Shown piece by piece: positions 28,150 to 36,210 of a DNA stretch of 64,000 nucleotides (the stretch's first letter is position 1; the number at the start of each line of letters is the position of its first letter). Origin of the DNA: Roseibacterium beibuensis (lineage in GTDB: Bacteria; Pseudomonadota; Alphaproteobacteria; Rhodobacterales; Rhodobacteraceae); NCBI RefSeq assembly GCF_039542305.1, contig NZ_BAABHW010000002.1:310001-374000 (forward strand). The letters run 5' to 3'. The position numbers and the translations under genes are program-made. The notes beneath the pieces are model-generated. The model searched no databases. It was not told the DNA's origin and saw only the letters and a list, made by a program, of their open reading frames with translations.

Positions 28150-28761
28150 TCAGGCCTTTTCCTCGGCTTTCTCGTCACCCGGCAGGATGTAATCCGCGCC
28201 TTCCCACGGGCTCATGAAATCGAACTGGCGGTATTCCTGAACCAGTTTCACCGGCTCGTAGACGACGCGCTTCAATTCGTCGTCGAAGCGAACCTCGGTA
28301 TAGCCGGTGGTCGGGAAGTCCTTGCGCAGCGGATGCCCGCGGAAACCGTAATCGGTCAGGATGCGACGCAGGTCCGGGTTGCCCGAGAAAATGATCCCGA
28401 ACATGTCGTAGACCTCGCGCTCGCACCACCCGGCCGAGGGGTGCGTCTCGACGATCGAGGGGACGATGTCATCCTCGCGCACGGCCGCTTTCACGCGGAT
28501 GCGGTGGTTCTGGTACATCGACAGGAAATGCCAGACCACGTCGAAGCGGCGGTCGCGCTCGGGCCAGTCGACGGCGGTGATGTCCACCAGCGTCGAGAAG
28601 GAGCAGCTGCGATCCGACTTCAGGAACTCGATGAAGGTTGCGGCCTCGGACGCGCTGATCTCGACGGTCAATTCGCCATTGGTGATCGACGTCGCGCGCA
28701 CGGCATCGGGCATCCGCTCCGAGACGTATTCGGCAAGCTCGCGCAGGGCCTCGTTGGTCAT
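28150..28761 (-). CDS. nuoC: NADH-quinone oxidoreductase subunit C
   Basis: 30-kDa subunit of the complex I peripheral arm. The 203 residues hold the signature EREVYDMFGIIFSGNPDLRRILTDYGFRGHPLRKDFP (near 130-165). Unfused to nuoD, as in other alphaproteobacteria. It starts 48 bp after the nuoB stop. Confidence 0.96.
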   Translation of the reverse strand: MTNEALRELAEYVSERMPDAVRATSITNGELTVEISASEAATFIEFLKSDRSCSFSTLVDITAVDWPERDRRFDVVWHFLSMYQNHRIRVKAAVREDDIVPSIVETHPSAGWCEREVYDMFGIIFSGNPDLRRILTDYGFRGHPLRKDFPTTGYTEVRFDDELKRVVYEPVKLVQEYRQFDFMSPWEGADYILPGDEKAEEKA

Positions 28762-28809
28762 CTCTCGTCTCTCCCGTTCGGGTCTGTCGCCGCCCCGATC
28801 TCTGGTCGC

Positions 28810-29334
28810 TCAGCGCGTGATGGTGCCTTCGCGGCGGATCTTCCGCTGCAATTGCAGGATGCCGTAGAGCAGCGCCTCGGCCGTCGGCGGGCAGCCCGGC
28901 ACGTACAGGTCCACCGGCACGATCCGGTCACAGCCGCGCACCACCGAATAGCTGTAGTGGTAGTAGCCGCCGCCATTCGCACAGGACCCCATCGAGATCA
29001 CGTAGCGCGGCTCGGGCATCTGGTCGTAGACCTTGCGCAGCGCCGGGGCCATCTTGTTGGTCAGCGTGCCCGCCACGATCATCACGTCCGACTGGCGCGG
29101 CGTGGCGCGCGGCGCGATGCCGAAGCGTTCCGCGTCGTAGCGCGGCATGGAGGTGTGCATCATCTCGACCGCGCAACAGGCAAGGCCGAAGGTCATCCAG
29201 TGCAGCGACCCGGTGCGGGCCCAGTTGATCAGGTCCTCGGTCGAGGTGACGAGAAAGCCCTTGTCCTGCAATTGCCGGTTCAGCGCCTGCGTGGTGACCT
29301 CGCGGTCGGCCCCGGCGGTGTTCGGCCCTGTCAT
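28810..29334 (-). CDS. nuoB: NADH-quinone oxidoreductase subunit B
   Basis: Complex I subunit carrying the terminal cluster N2. From ATG 29334 (MTGPNTAG) it has 174 residues with ligands CC in GLACCAVEMMH, C in GSCANGG and C in VPGCPPTAE. The ATG overlaps the nuoA TGA by one base (TGATG) and is preceded by GGGAG at the proper distance; an ATG three codons upstream (29343) is the alternative. Longer frame extensions run into nuoA. Confidence 0.96.
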   Translation of the reverse strand: MTGPNTAGADREVTTQALNRQLQDKGFLVTSTEDLINWARTGSLHWMTFGLACCAVEMMHTSMPRYDAERFGIAPRATPRQSDVMIVAGTLTNKMAPALRKVYDQMPEPRYVISMGSCANGGGYYHYSYSVVRGCDRIVPVDLYVPGCPPTAEALLYGILQLQRKIRREGTITR

Positions 29335-29699
29335 CACTCCCATTCCAGCGCCCCTTTCTTCCATTCGTAGGCGAAGCCCACCGTCAGAACGGCGAGGAAG
29401 ACCATCATCGACCAGAAGGCCGTCATCGACATGTCGGCAAAGCTGACCGCCCAGGGAAACAGGAACGCGATTTCGAGGTCGAAGATGATGAAGAGGATCG
29501 ACACGAGGTAGAATCGCACGTCGAACTTCATGCGGGCGTCGTCGAACGCGTTGAAGCCACATTCATAGGCCGACACCTTTTCAGGGTCCGGATTGCGCAC
29601 CGCGATGATGACGGCGGCAAGGATCAGGACGAGGCCCAACCCGATCGCGATTCCCATGAAAATGAGAATCGGCGCGTAATTCGTCAGGAACTCTTGCAC
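29334..29699 (-). CDS. nuoA: NADH-quinone oxidoreductase subunit A
   Basis: Small membrane subunit of complex I, 121 residues and three helices, with the conserved ECGFNAFDDARMKFDVRFYLVSILFIIFDLE. I choose a GTG start at 29699 (V-QEFLTNYAPILIF) because GGAGGG lies 7 bp before it and the length fits the family; upstream in-frame ATG 29759 would add an Arg-rich, unconserved stretch. First gene of the complex I transcript, 85 bp from a strong promoter. Confidence 0.95.
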   Translation of the reverse strand: MQEFLTNYAPILIFMGIAIGLGLVLILAAVIIAVRNPDPEKVSAYECGFNAFDDARMKFDVRFYLVSILFIIFDLEIAFLFPWAVSFADMSMTAFWSMMVFLAVLTVGFAYEWKKGALEWE

Positions 29700-29783
29700 T
29701 CTAGGCCCTCCATGGCGGCGACTGCCTGTCCAAATGGGTCGCGTCCCGCTCGTGCGCACGGAACGGCTCCGGTCGTTTCTCGT

Positions 29784-29812
29784 GATCTACTCTCGACCCG
29801 CGGACGGGTCAA
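29784..29812 (-). promoter_or_regulatory. Sigma70-type promoter for the nuo locus
   Basis: Minus-strand -35 TTGACC (29812-29807) and -10 TAGATC (29789-29784) with exactly 17 bp between. Position gives a leader of about 78 nt before the nuoA GTG. It sits between the MFS gene stop and nuoA. Confidence 0.7.
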
Positions 29813-29860
29813 CCGGGCCTCCTGCGTCAAACGGGCTTTTGGCACTGGCAGGAACACGCG

Positions 29861-31198
29861 TCACGCCCCCGGTCGCGGCCAGCGGTGGTGCATGTCGTCG
29901 ATGACGTAGGCGTGGGCATGTCGCCCGTTTTGCAGCGGGTGCCGATCGAGATGCGGGTGATCCGGCGGCAGGTCGTCATGGGCGTGGTCAACGCTTCGCG
30001 GGTCGCCAGCGGGCCAGAGGCGCAGGGCGGCAAGGCTGGCGAAGGTCGCGCAGATCCCCAGGGCCAGCATCGCCTGCGGCAGCCCCAGCGCATCGCCGAT
30101 CCAGCCCGCCATCGGGTAGGTCACCAGCCACCCCGCATGGCTGAGCGCGAATTGCGCAGTGAAGATCGCGGGCAGGTCCTCGGGGTGGACGGACCGGCGC
30201 AAAAGCCGCCCCGATGGAGTCAGGATCGCGGCGTAGAGCATCCCGAACAGCAGCCAGACCGCCAGCATCACGGGCCACTCCGGCAAGTCCGCGCGCAGCC
30301 AGTAAAGCGCGTAGCCCACGCTCGCCATCGACAGGGCAAAGGCCGCGCCGAGCATCACCGGCCTGTCCGGCACATGGTCGAGCAGGCGCGGCAAGCCCAG
30401 CGCGGCCAGCATCGAGCCGCCCCCGAAAGCGGCCAGCGCAATCGCGACCGCGCTTTCGGCCCCGCCATACTCCGCACGCACCAGCACGACCGTGTTCACG
30501 ATCACGAAGGCCCCGGCCGAGGCGGCCGCGAAGTTCAGCATCCACAATCCGCGCAGCCTTGGCGTCCGGACATAGATGCGCACGCCCCGCGTCACCCGGT
30601 CGAGAAACGGACGCGCGCGCGCCGCGCCGCGTGGCGGAACAGCCGCGATCCGCACCAGCATCGCCGATCCGACGAAGCCCAGCGCCGTGCCCGCGAACAG
30701 CCAGTGGAAACTGACCAGCGTCAGCAGCAGCCCCGCCAGCGCCGGGCTGACCAGGTTCTCCAGCTCATAGGCCAGCCGCGACAGAGACAGCGCCCGCGTG
30801 TAATCACCCTCGTCGGGCAGGATGTCGGGGATCGTGGCCTGGAACGCAGGCGTGAAGGTGGCCGAGGCCGCCTGCAAGGCGAAGACGAGGGCATAGACCT
30901 GCCAGATCTGCGTGACGAAAGGCAGCGCCAGCACGATGGCCGCCCGCAGCAGGTCCGCCCCGATCAGGACCGCCTTGCGCGAGGCGCGTTCGACCAGAGC
31001 ATTGGTGATCGGCGACAGGCCCACATAGGCCACCATCTTGATGGTCAGCGCGGTGCCAAGCACCGCGCCCGCGCTGTCGCCGGCCAGGTCATAGGCCAGC
31101 AGGCCAAGCGCCACGGTCATCAGGCCCGTGCCGATCAACGCGATGATCTGCGCCGCGAAGAGGCGCGCGAAAACCGGGTGGGACAGGACACTCAACAT
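29861..31198 (-). CDS. MFS transporter with His-rich C-terminus
   Basis: Major facilitator of 12 helices, 445 residues, DHA3/macrolide-efflux-like layout (SHPVFARLFAAQIIALIGTGLMTVALGLLAYDLAGD; loop VERASRKAVLIGADLLRA). The C-terminal 35 residues after the last helix are very rich in His and Asp (HDDLPPDHPHLDRHPLQNGRHAHA), like metal-exporting NreB-type members, so divalent metal efflux is possible. It is 44 bp from the acyl-CoA ligase and might be read with it. Confidence 0.8.
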   Translation of the reverse strand: MLSVLSHPVFARLFAAQIIALIGTGLMTVALGLLAYDLAGDSAGAVLGTALTIKMVAYVGLSPITNALVERASRKAVLIGADLLRAAIVLALPFVTQIWQVYALVFALQAASATFTPAFQATIPDILPDEGDYTRALSLSRLAYELENLVSPALAGLLLTLVSFHWLFAGTALGFVGSAMLVRIAAVPPRGAARARPFLDRVTRGVRIYVRTPRLRGLWMLNFAAASAGAFVIVNTVVLVRAEYGGAESAVAIALAAFGGGSMLAALGLPRLLDHVPDRPVMLGAAFALSMASVGYALYWLRADLPEWPVMLAVWLLFGMLYAAILTPSGRLLRRSVHPEDLPAIFTAQFALSHAGWLVTYPMAGWIGDALGLPQAMLALGICATFASLAALRLWPAGDPRSVDHAHDDLPPDHPHLDRHPLQNGRHAHAYVIDDMHHRWPRPGA

Positions 31199-31242
31199 GC
31201 GCAGAGCCTAGCCTTGTCCGCCGCGTGATGCGACCCGGCGCG

Positions 31243-32808
31243 TTATGTTTTGCCGGCCATCTGGTCCCGCAATTCCCGGCGCAGGATCTTGCCGCTGGCC
31301 GATTTCGGGACACTCTCGACGAAGCGGTATTCGACCGGGTGCTTGTAATGGGCAAGGCAGCCCTCGCAATGGGCGCGCAACTCCCCCTCGCTCACCTCGC
31401 TCCCCGGCGCGCGCACGACGAAGGCCACGGGCACCTCGCCCGCTTCCTCGTCCGGGCGTCCGATCACGGCGGCATCCACGACGCCGGGATGGGCGATCAG
31501 GGCCGCCTCGACCTCGGCGGGGGCGACCTGGAAGCCCTTGAACTTGATCAGCTCTTTCAACCGGTCGCGGATCGACATGAAGCCGTCCTCGTCGATCACG
31601 GCCAGGTCGCCCGTGCGCAGCCAACCGCCCTCCACCAGCGACTCGGCGGTGGCCTCGGGGTTGTTCAGGTAGCCCTTCATCACCTGCGGGCCGCGCACCC
31701 ACAGTTCCCCCTCCTCGTTCGGCCCGAGGTTGCGCATCGTCACCGGGTCCACGATCCGGCATTCGGTCGAGGGCACGGCCTGCCCGCTGGAGCCGTGGCG
31801 GACGTTGCCGCCGATGGTCATGTGGCTGATGGGCGACATCTCGGTCATGCCGTAGCCCTGCACCGACCGCGCGCCGAAGCGGTCGCCCACCGCCGCCTCG
31901 GTCTCCGGCCCCAGCGGGGCCGCGCCCGAAAAGATCTCCTCGACGCTGGACAGGTCGAATTGGTCCACCATCGGGTGCTTGGCCAGCGCCAGCGCCACGG
32001 GCGGCACGATATAGAGCCGCGTCGCACGGTGCGTTTCGATCAGCTTCAGGAACAGCTCCAGATCGAAACGCGGCATCGTCACCAACCTGGCCTGCTGCGC
32101 GAGGAACAGGTTCATCAACACCGTCATGCCGTAGATGTGGAAAAACGGCAGGAAGGCCACCGCCGTATCGTTCGGACCAACCCCGGCCACGGCACCCGAC
32201 TGGGTCAGGTTGGCGACGAGGTTCGCATGGGTCAGCATCACCCCCTTGGGCTGACCGGTGGTGCCCGAGGAATAGGGCAGCACGACGATATGCTCGTCGA
32301 GATCCACCGGCGCCTGCGCCTCAAGCGGGGCGCCCATGACATCGTCCAGCGACAGGCTCCCCTCGCCGCCACCGCCGATCACGACCAGGTCGCGCACGGC
32401 GGTGCCCTTCATCCCGGCGCGGGCGACCTCTTCGAACATGGGGATCGTCACCAGAACCGTCGCCCCGGCATCTTCCAACTGGTGCTGGATCTCGGGCGCG
32501 GTGTAGGTGGGGTTCAGCGTCGTCACCGTCCCGCCGCCGAAGGCCACGCCGTGAAAGACCACAGTGTATTCGGGAATGTTGGGGGCCAGCAGTGCGACCG
32601 TTCCACCGGGCAGGATGCCCCGCTCGGTCAGCCCCCCGGCCAGCCGCTTGATCCCCTCGATCAAGGCACCTGCCGTCACTTCGCGGCCGGTTGGGCCGTC
32701 GATCATCGCCACCTCGTCCACGCGCGGCGCGAGACCCTGGAATAGCCGCTCGGTGATCGAGATACGTGGCACCTCGACCGTGCCGTGAAGGCTCGGAAAA
32801 ATCGTCAT
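31243..32808 (-). CDS. AMP-dependent acyl-CoA synthetase/ligase
   Basis: Adenylate-forming ligase making acyl-CoA from a carboxylic acid. The 521 residues have the P-loop YSSGTTGQPKGVMLTH, YGMTEMSP, and the hinge TGDLAVIDEDGFM with catalytic Lys in SASGKILRRELRD near the end. It is closest to 4-coumarate-CoA-ligase-like proteins; the substrate cannot be read from sequence. Being at the end of the leucine cluster, isovalerate or acetoacetate are guesses. Confidence 0.88.
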   Translation of the reverse strand: MTIFPSLHGTVEVPRISITERLFQGLAPRVDEVAMIDGPTGREVTAGALIEGIKRLAGGLTERGILPGGTVALLAPNIPEYTVVFHGVAFGGGTVTTLNPTYTAPEIQHQLEDAGATVLVTIPMFEEVARAGMKGTAVRDLVVIGGGGEGSLSLDDVMGAPLEAQAPVDLDEHIVVLPYSSGTTGQPKGVMLTHANLVANLTQSGAVAGVGPNDTAVAFLPFFHIYGMTVLMNLFLAQQARLVTMPRFDLELFLKLIETHRATRLYIVPPVALALAKHPMVDQFDLSSVEEIFSGAAPLGPETEAAVGDRFGARSVQGYGMTEMSPISHMTIGGNVRHGSSGQAVPSTECRIVDPVTMRNLGPNEEGELWVRGPQVMKGYLNNPEATAESLVEGGWLRTGDLAVIDEDGFMSIRDRLKELIKFKGFQVAPAEVEAALIAHPGVVDAAVIGRPDEEAGEVPVAFVVRAPGSEVSEGELRAHCEGCLAHYKHPVEYRFVESVPKSASGKILRRELRDQMAGKT

Positions 32809-32876
32809 CTGGTTGTCCTCCCTCGCGCGCCCCGTTTCCTCCCGTGGGGCGTCCGGGGAAGGCTAGCAAGCCGGCA

Positions 32877-33854
32877 TCAGATGTCCAGCACCACGGTGCC
32901 CAGCTTGTCCCCCGAGGCGACACGATCATGCGCCGCCGCGCACTCGGCCAGCCCGCCGCCCGGCACCACCGCATGGCTGAGCGCGCCCGCCTCCAGCCAT
33001 TTGGTCAGTTGCGCCTCGCCCATGCGCCGCGCCGCGCCCGCCAGTTGATAGACGATCAGCATATGCAGGCGGATATTGCGGAACATCAGCGGGTAGAATT
33101 GCAGCACCGGCGCCATATCGCTGGCCGAGGCATAGGCGGCGATGGTGCCGCCCGGCTTGAGCAGCGCAAGCGACGCGTCCTGGTTCGCGGCAAAATCGAC
33201 CTCAACGATGCGGTCCACGCCCGCGCCATCGGTCAGGTCCATCACCGCGTCGACCACGTCCGCCTCGCGGTAATTCACCCACGCCTCGGCCCCGGAATGG
33301 GCGGCCTTTTCCTCGGAGGAGACCGTGGTGATGACCCGCGCGCCCGACAGCCGCGTCATCTGGCAGGCGTAACGCCCGACCGTTCCCGCGCCGCCCGTCA
33401 CCAGCACGGTCTGCCCCGCCACCGGCCCGTCGCCGCAAACGGCATACCACGCCGTCATCGCCGGGATGCCGAAACAGGCCCCTTCCGCGAAACTTGTCCC
33501 TTCAGGCAGCCGCACCGCTTGTTCCGAGGGGAGCGCGACATACTCCGCCGCCGTGCCGAAAGCCCGCTGCCAGCCCGCGTTCCAGATCCACACCCGCTCG
33601 CCCACGCGGGCGGCATCGACGCCTTCGCCGACGGCCTCGATCACGCCCGCGCCGTCCGAATGCGGGATGACGCGCGGATAGGCCATCTCGGCCCCGGGTC
33701 GCGCGCCGGCCCGCAGCTTCACATCCGACGGGTTGATGCCCGAGGCATGGACCCGCACCAGGACCTCGCCGGACCCTGCCACCGGATCGGCCATCTCGCC
33801 GAGGGTCAGAACCTCTGCCGCCGGGCCGAACCGCTCGTACCAAACCGCCTTCAT
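32877..33854 (-). CDS. Zinc-free quinone reductase-like (MDR) oxidoreductase
   Basis: Medium-chain dehydrogenase/reductase of the NADPH:quinone-reductase group, 325 residues from ATG 33854 (MKAVWYERFGPAAEV), a typical family start with an AGGACGG ribosome site. The cofactor loop is VLVTGGAGTVGRYACQM (about 144-160). The catalytic-zinc Cys/His pattern is missing, as in this subgroup. The frame continues upstream to 34310, but that stretch overlaps the crotonase gene and is its shadow. Its role in the cluster is unclear. Confidence 0.87.
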   Translation of the reverse strand: MKAVWYERFGPAAEVLTLGEMADPVAGSGEVLVRVHASGINPSDVKLRAGARPGAEMAYPRVIPHSDGAGVIEAVGEGVDAARVGERVWIWNAGWQRAFGTAAEYVALPSEQAVRLPEGTSFAEGACFGIPAMTAWYAVCGDGPVAGQTVLVTGGAGTVGRYACQMTRLSGARVITTVSSEEKAAHSGAEAWVNYREADVVDAVMDLTDGAGVDRIVEVDFAANQDASLALLKPGGTIAAYASASDMAPVLQFYPLMFRNIRLHMLIVYQLAGAARRMGEAQLTKWLEAGALSHAVVPGGGLAECAAAHDRVASGDKLGTVVLDI

Positions 33855-33886
33855 GTCCCGTCCTTCCCTTTGTCCGCGTTGCGCGC

Positions 33887-34669
33887 CTACTCGGCCCAAC
33901 GCGGTTTGCGTTTGTCGAAGAACGCCCCGATCCCCTCGGCGCTTTCCTCGCCTTCCCAGCGCGCCACCAGCGCGTCGATCGACAGCGCGATCCTGGCCTC
34001 GTCCACCGGGGCCACAAGGTCCGCGACCAGCTTCTTGCCCGCGGCCACCGCGCCCGGTGCCGCGGACAGGTAGGGCGCAACCTCGGCCTCGACAGCCGCG
34101 TCGAGATCCTCTGCCGACACCGCGCGCGCCAGAAGGCCCAATTCGACCGCTTCCGCCGCGCCAAAGATCCGGCCCGAGAAGAACACCCGCCGCGCGTTCG
34201 CCGCGCCCATGCGCGCCACCACATAGGGTCCGATGGTGGCCGGGATCAGGCCAAGGCGCACCTCGGTCAGGCCGATCTTGGCCGTCTCGACACCGATGGC
34301 CACGTCGCACACGCTCATCAGGCCCACGCCGCCGCCGAAACTCTGCCCCTGCACGCGCCCGATCAGGGGTTTCGGCATCCGGTCGAGCGCGCCCAGCATC
34401 TCGGCAAGGCTGCGGGCCTCCCGCGCGCGGGTCGCGGCATCGGCCTGCATCTGGTCCTTCATCCAGCCCAGATCGCCCCCGGCACAGAAGCTTTTGCCCT
34501 CACCGGTCAGCACGACCACCCGCACCGCCGGGTCGCGGCCCAACCGTGCGGCGGCCTCGGTCAGCGCGCCGATCATCTCGGCATTCATAGCGTTGTGCTT
34601 GTCGGGTCGCGCCAGCGTCAGGGTCGCAACCCCGCGCTCGTCCACGTCCACGCGGATCGTTTCGCTCAT
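33887..34669 (-). CDS. Enoyl-CoA hydratase family, probable methylglutaconyl-CoA hydratase
   Basis: Crotonase-fold enzyme, 260 residues, with oxyanion-hole segments LARPDKHNAMNAEM and CAGGDLGWMKDQ and the catalytic-loop SFGGGVGLMSVCDVAIG. Placed beside mccAB, ivd and HMG-CoA lyase it most probably hydrates 3-methylglutaconyl-CoA to HMG-CoA (LiuC role), the one step otherwise missing from the cluster. The substrate is inferred from context only. Confidence 0.88.
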   Translation of the reverse strand: MSETIRVDVDERGVATLTLARPDKHNAMNAEMIGALTEAAARLGRDPAVRVVVLTGEGKSFCAGGDLGWMKDQMQADAATRAREARSLAEMLGALDRMPKPLIGRVQGQSFGGGVGLMSVCDVAIGVETAKIGLTEVRLGLIPATIGPYVVARMGAANARRVFFSGRIFGAAEAVELGLLARAVSAEDLDAAVEAEVAPYLSAAPGAVAAGKKLVADLVAPVDEARIALSIDALVARWEGEESAEGIGAFFDKRKPRWAE

Positions 34670-34691
34670 CTCTCGCCTCCGTTTTCCTGCG

Positions 34692-35552
34692 TCAGGCCGC
34701 GACGCCGCGCATCGCGCGGGCCATCCCCGCCGCCTCGTCGATCACCGACAGATCAAGGCCGGTGTCATAGCCCAAATCCGCCAACCGCCGCGCCACGGCC
34801 TCGGTCGCTACATTGCCCGCAGCGCCCGGCGCATAGGGGCAGCCGCCCAAGCCCCCCACCGCCGCATCGAAGACGCGCAGGCCGCGCCCCAGCGCCGCCT
34901 CGATATTGTCGAGCGCGCGGCGGCCCGTGTCGTGGAAGTGGCCTGCCAGTTTCTCCGCCGGCACCTCCTCCAGCACGGCGGCCAGCATCGCGTCCACCGT
35001 TTCCGGCACGCCCTGCCCGATCGTGTCGCCCAGCGAGATCTCGTAACACCCCATGTCGCGCAGGGCCGCGGCAACCCGCGCCACCGCCTCGGGCGCAACC
35101 GGCCCGTCATAGGGGCAATCCGTGACGCAAGAGATATAGCCCCGCACCGGCACGCCATCCCCCTTGGCCGCCTCGGCCACGGGGCGGAACCGCTCAAGGC
35201 TTTCCTCGATGCTCGCGTTGATATTGGCCTTGCTGAACCCTTCCGTCGCCGCGCCGAAAATCGCGACCTCGTCGGCCCCGGCCTCCCTCGCGCGCTCATA
35301 GCCCTTCATGTTCGGCGTCAGCGCGGCATAGGAGACACCCGGCGCCCGCGCGATCCCGGCCAGCACCTCGCCCGAATCGGCCATCTGCGGCACCCATTTG
35401 GGGCTGACGAAACTCGCCACCTCGATCCGGCGAAAGCCTGCGCGGCTCAGCAGATCGACCAGCGCGATCTTGTCGGCCGTCGGGATCTGGCGCTTTTCGT
35501 TCTGCAACCCGTCGCGCGGGCCGACCTCGAAAATCTCGACGAATTCCGCCAT
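34692..35552 (-). CDS. Hydroxymethylglutaryl-CoA lyase
   Basis: Cleaves HMG-CoA to acetyl-CoA and acetoacetate, the last step of leucine degradation. From ATG 35552 (MAEFVEIFEVGPRDGLQNE) it has 286 residues of the DRE-TIM barrel fold: metal/substrate residues in VGPRDGLQNE, HFHDTGRRALDN and the Cys loop GGLGGCPYAPGAAGN. An in-frame start at 35600 would overlap the GST gene, which ends two bases upstream, so 35552 is preferred. Confidence 0.95.
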   Translation of the reverse strand: MAEFVEIFEVGPRDGLQNEKRQIPTADKIALVDLLSRAGFRRIEVASFVSPKWVPQMADSGEVLAGIARAPGVSYAALTPNMKGYERAREAGADEVAIFGAATEGFSKANINASIEESLERFRPVAEAAKGDGVPVRGYISCVTDCPYDGPVAPEAVARVAAALRDMGCYEISLGDTIGQGVPETVDAMLAAVLEEVPAEKLAGHFHDTGRRALDNIEAALGRGLRVFDAAVGGLGGCPYAPGAAGNVATEAVARRLADLGYDTGLDLSVIDEAAGMARAMRGVAA

Positions 35553-35553
35553 C

Positions 35554-36210
35554 TCACGCCTCCCATGCTTCGTAATAGTCCCGCGTATAGAGCCGCTCAC
35601 TGTCCGAGATCGGCAAGCTCGCGATGAAGCCGGGCCGCGCGGTTATGCGCCCGTACCAATCTGCAAGACGCGCGTAAGGTTCGATCGGCGCGAAATGGCG
35701 CGCCATGTAAACCGCCTGCCCCACGCTCACATCCGCCGCCGAGAAGCCGCTGTCGAGCAGATAATCCCGCCCCTCCAGCCGCGCCTCGATCGCCTCGTAG
35801 CATTTCGCCGCCCGCTTCGCCTCGATCTGCATGACGACAGGGCTGCGCATCGCGTCGTCGTACAGCGCAAGGTGCTGCTGGGTCAGCGCCGCGACATGCT
35901 GGCTGAGCGTCTCCGCGAAATGCACCCAGATCAGCCAGTCGATCCGTTCGTCATCGCCCGGCATCCGGCCCATGCCGGTCTCGGGAAAGCGCTCGCACAG
36001 AACCTCGGTGATCGCGCCGGTTTCCCAGATGCAGCGACCGTCCATCTCCAGCGCAGGCACGCGGCCCGCCGGGTTCAGCTTCAGGTATTCCGGGCTGCGC
36101 AGGGTCTTGTCGAAGGGCCATTGCACCACCTCGAACTCTATGCCCAGTTCATGCAGCAGCCACAGCGTCCGCATCGAGCGGCTCTGCGGCACGTGATGCA
36201 GGCGGATCAT
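35554..36210 (-). CDS. Glutathione S-transferase family protein
   Basis: GST-fold protein, 218 residues: thioredoxin-like N-terminal domain (HHVPQSRSMRTLWLLHELGIEFEVV; VPALEMDGRCIWETGAITEVL) and all-helical C-terminal domain. It overlaps the mccA stop by 4 bp and sits one base from the HMG-CoA lyase gene, so it is part of the leucine transcript. Its role there is unknown; detoxification or isomerisation of an intermediate is possible. Confidence 0.9.
   Translation of the reverse strand: MIRLHHVPQSRSMRTLWLLHELGIEFEVVQWPFDKTLRSPEYLKLNPAGRVPALEMDGRCIWETGAITEVLCERFPETGMGRMPGDDERIDWLIWVHFAETLSQHVAALTQQHLALYDDAMRSPVVMQIEAKRAAKCYEAIEARLEGRDYLLDSGFSAADVSVGQAVYMARHFAPIEPYARLADWYGRITARPGFIASLPISDSERLYTRDYYEAWEA

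Noticed and set aside
29343..29562. Longer start for nuoB
   Set aside because: It would overlap most of nuoA; the TGATG junction with GGGAG gives the usual length.
33855..34310. N-terminal extension of the quinone-reductase-like protein
   Set aside because: It overlaps the crotonase gene on the same strand in another frame and has Gly/Arg-rich, unconserved text; ATG 33854 is a standard family start.
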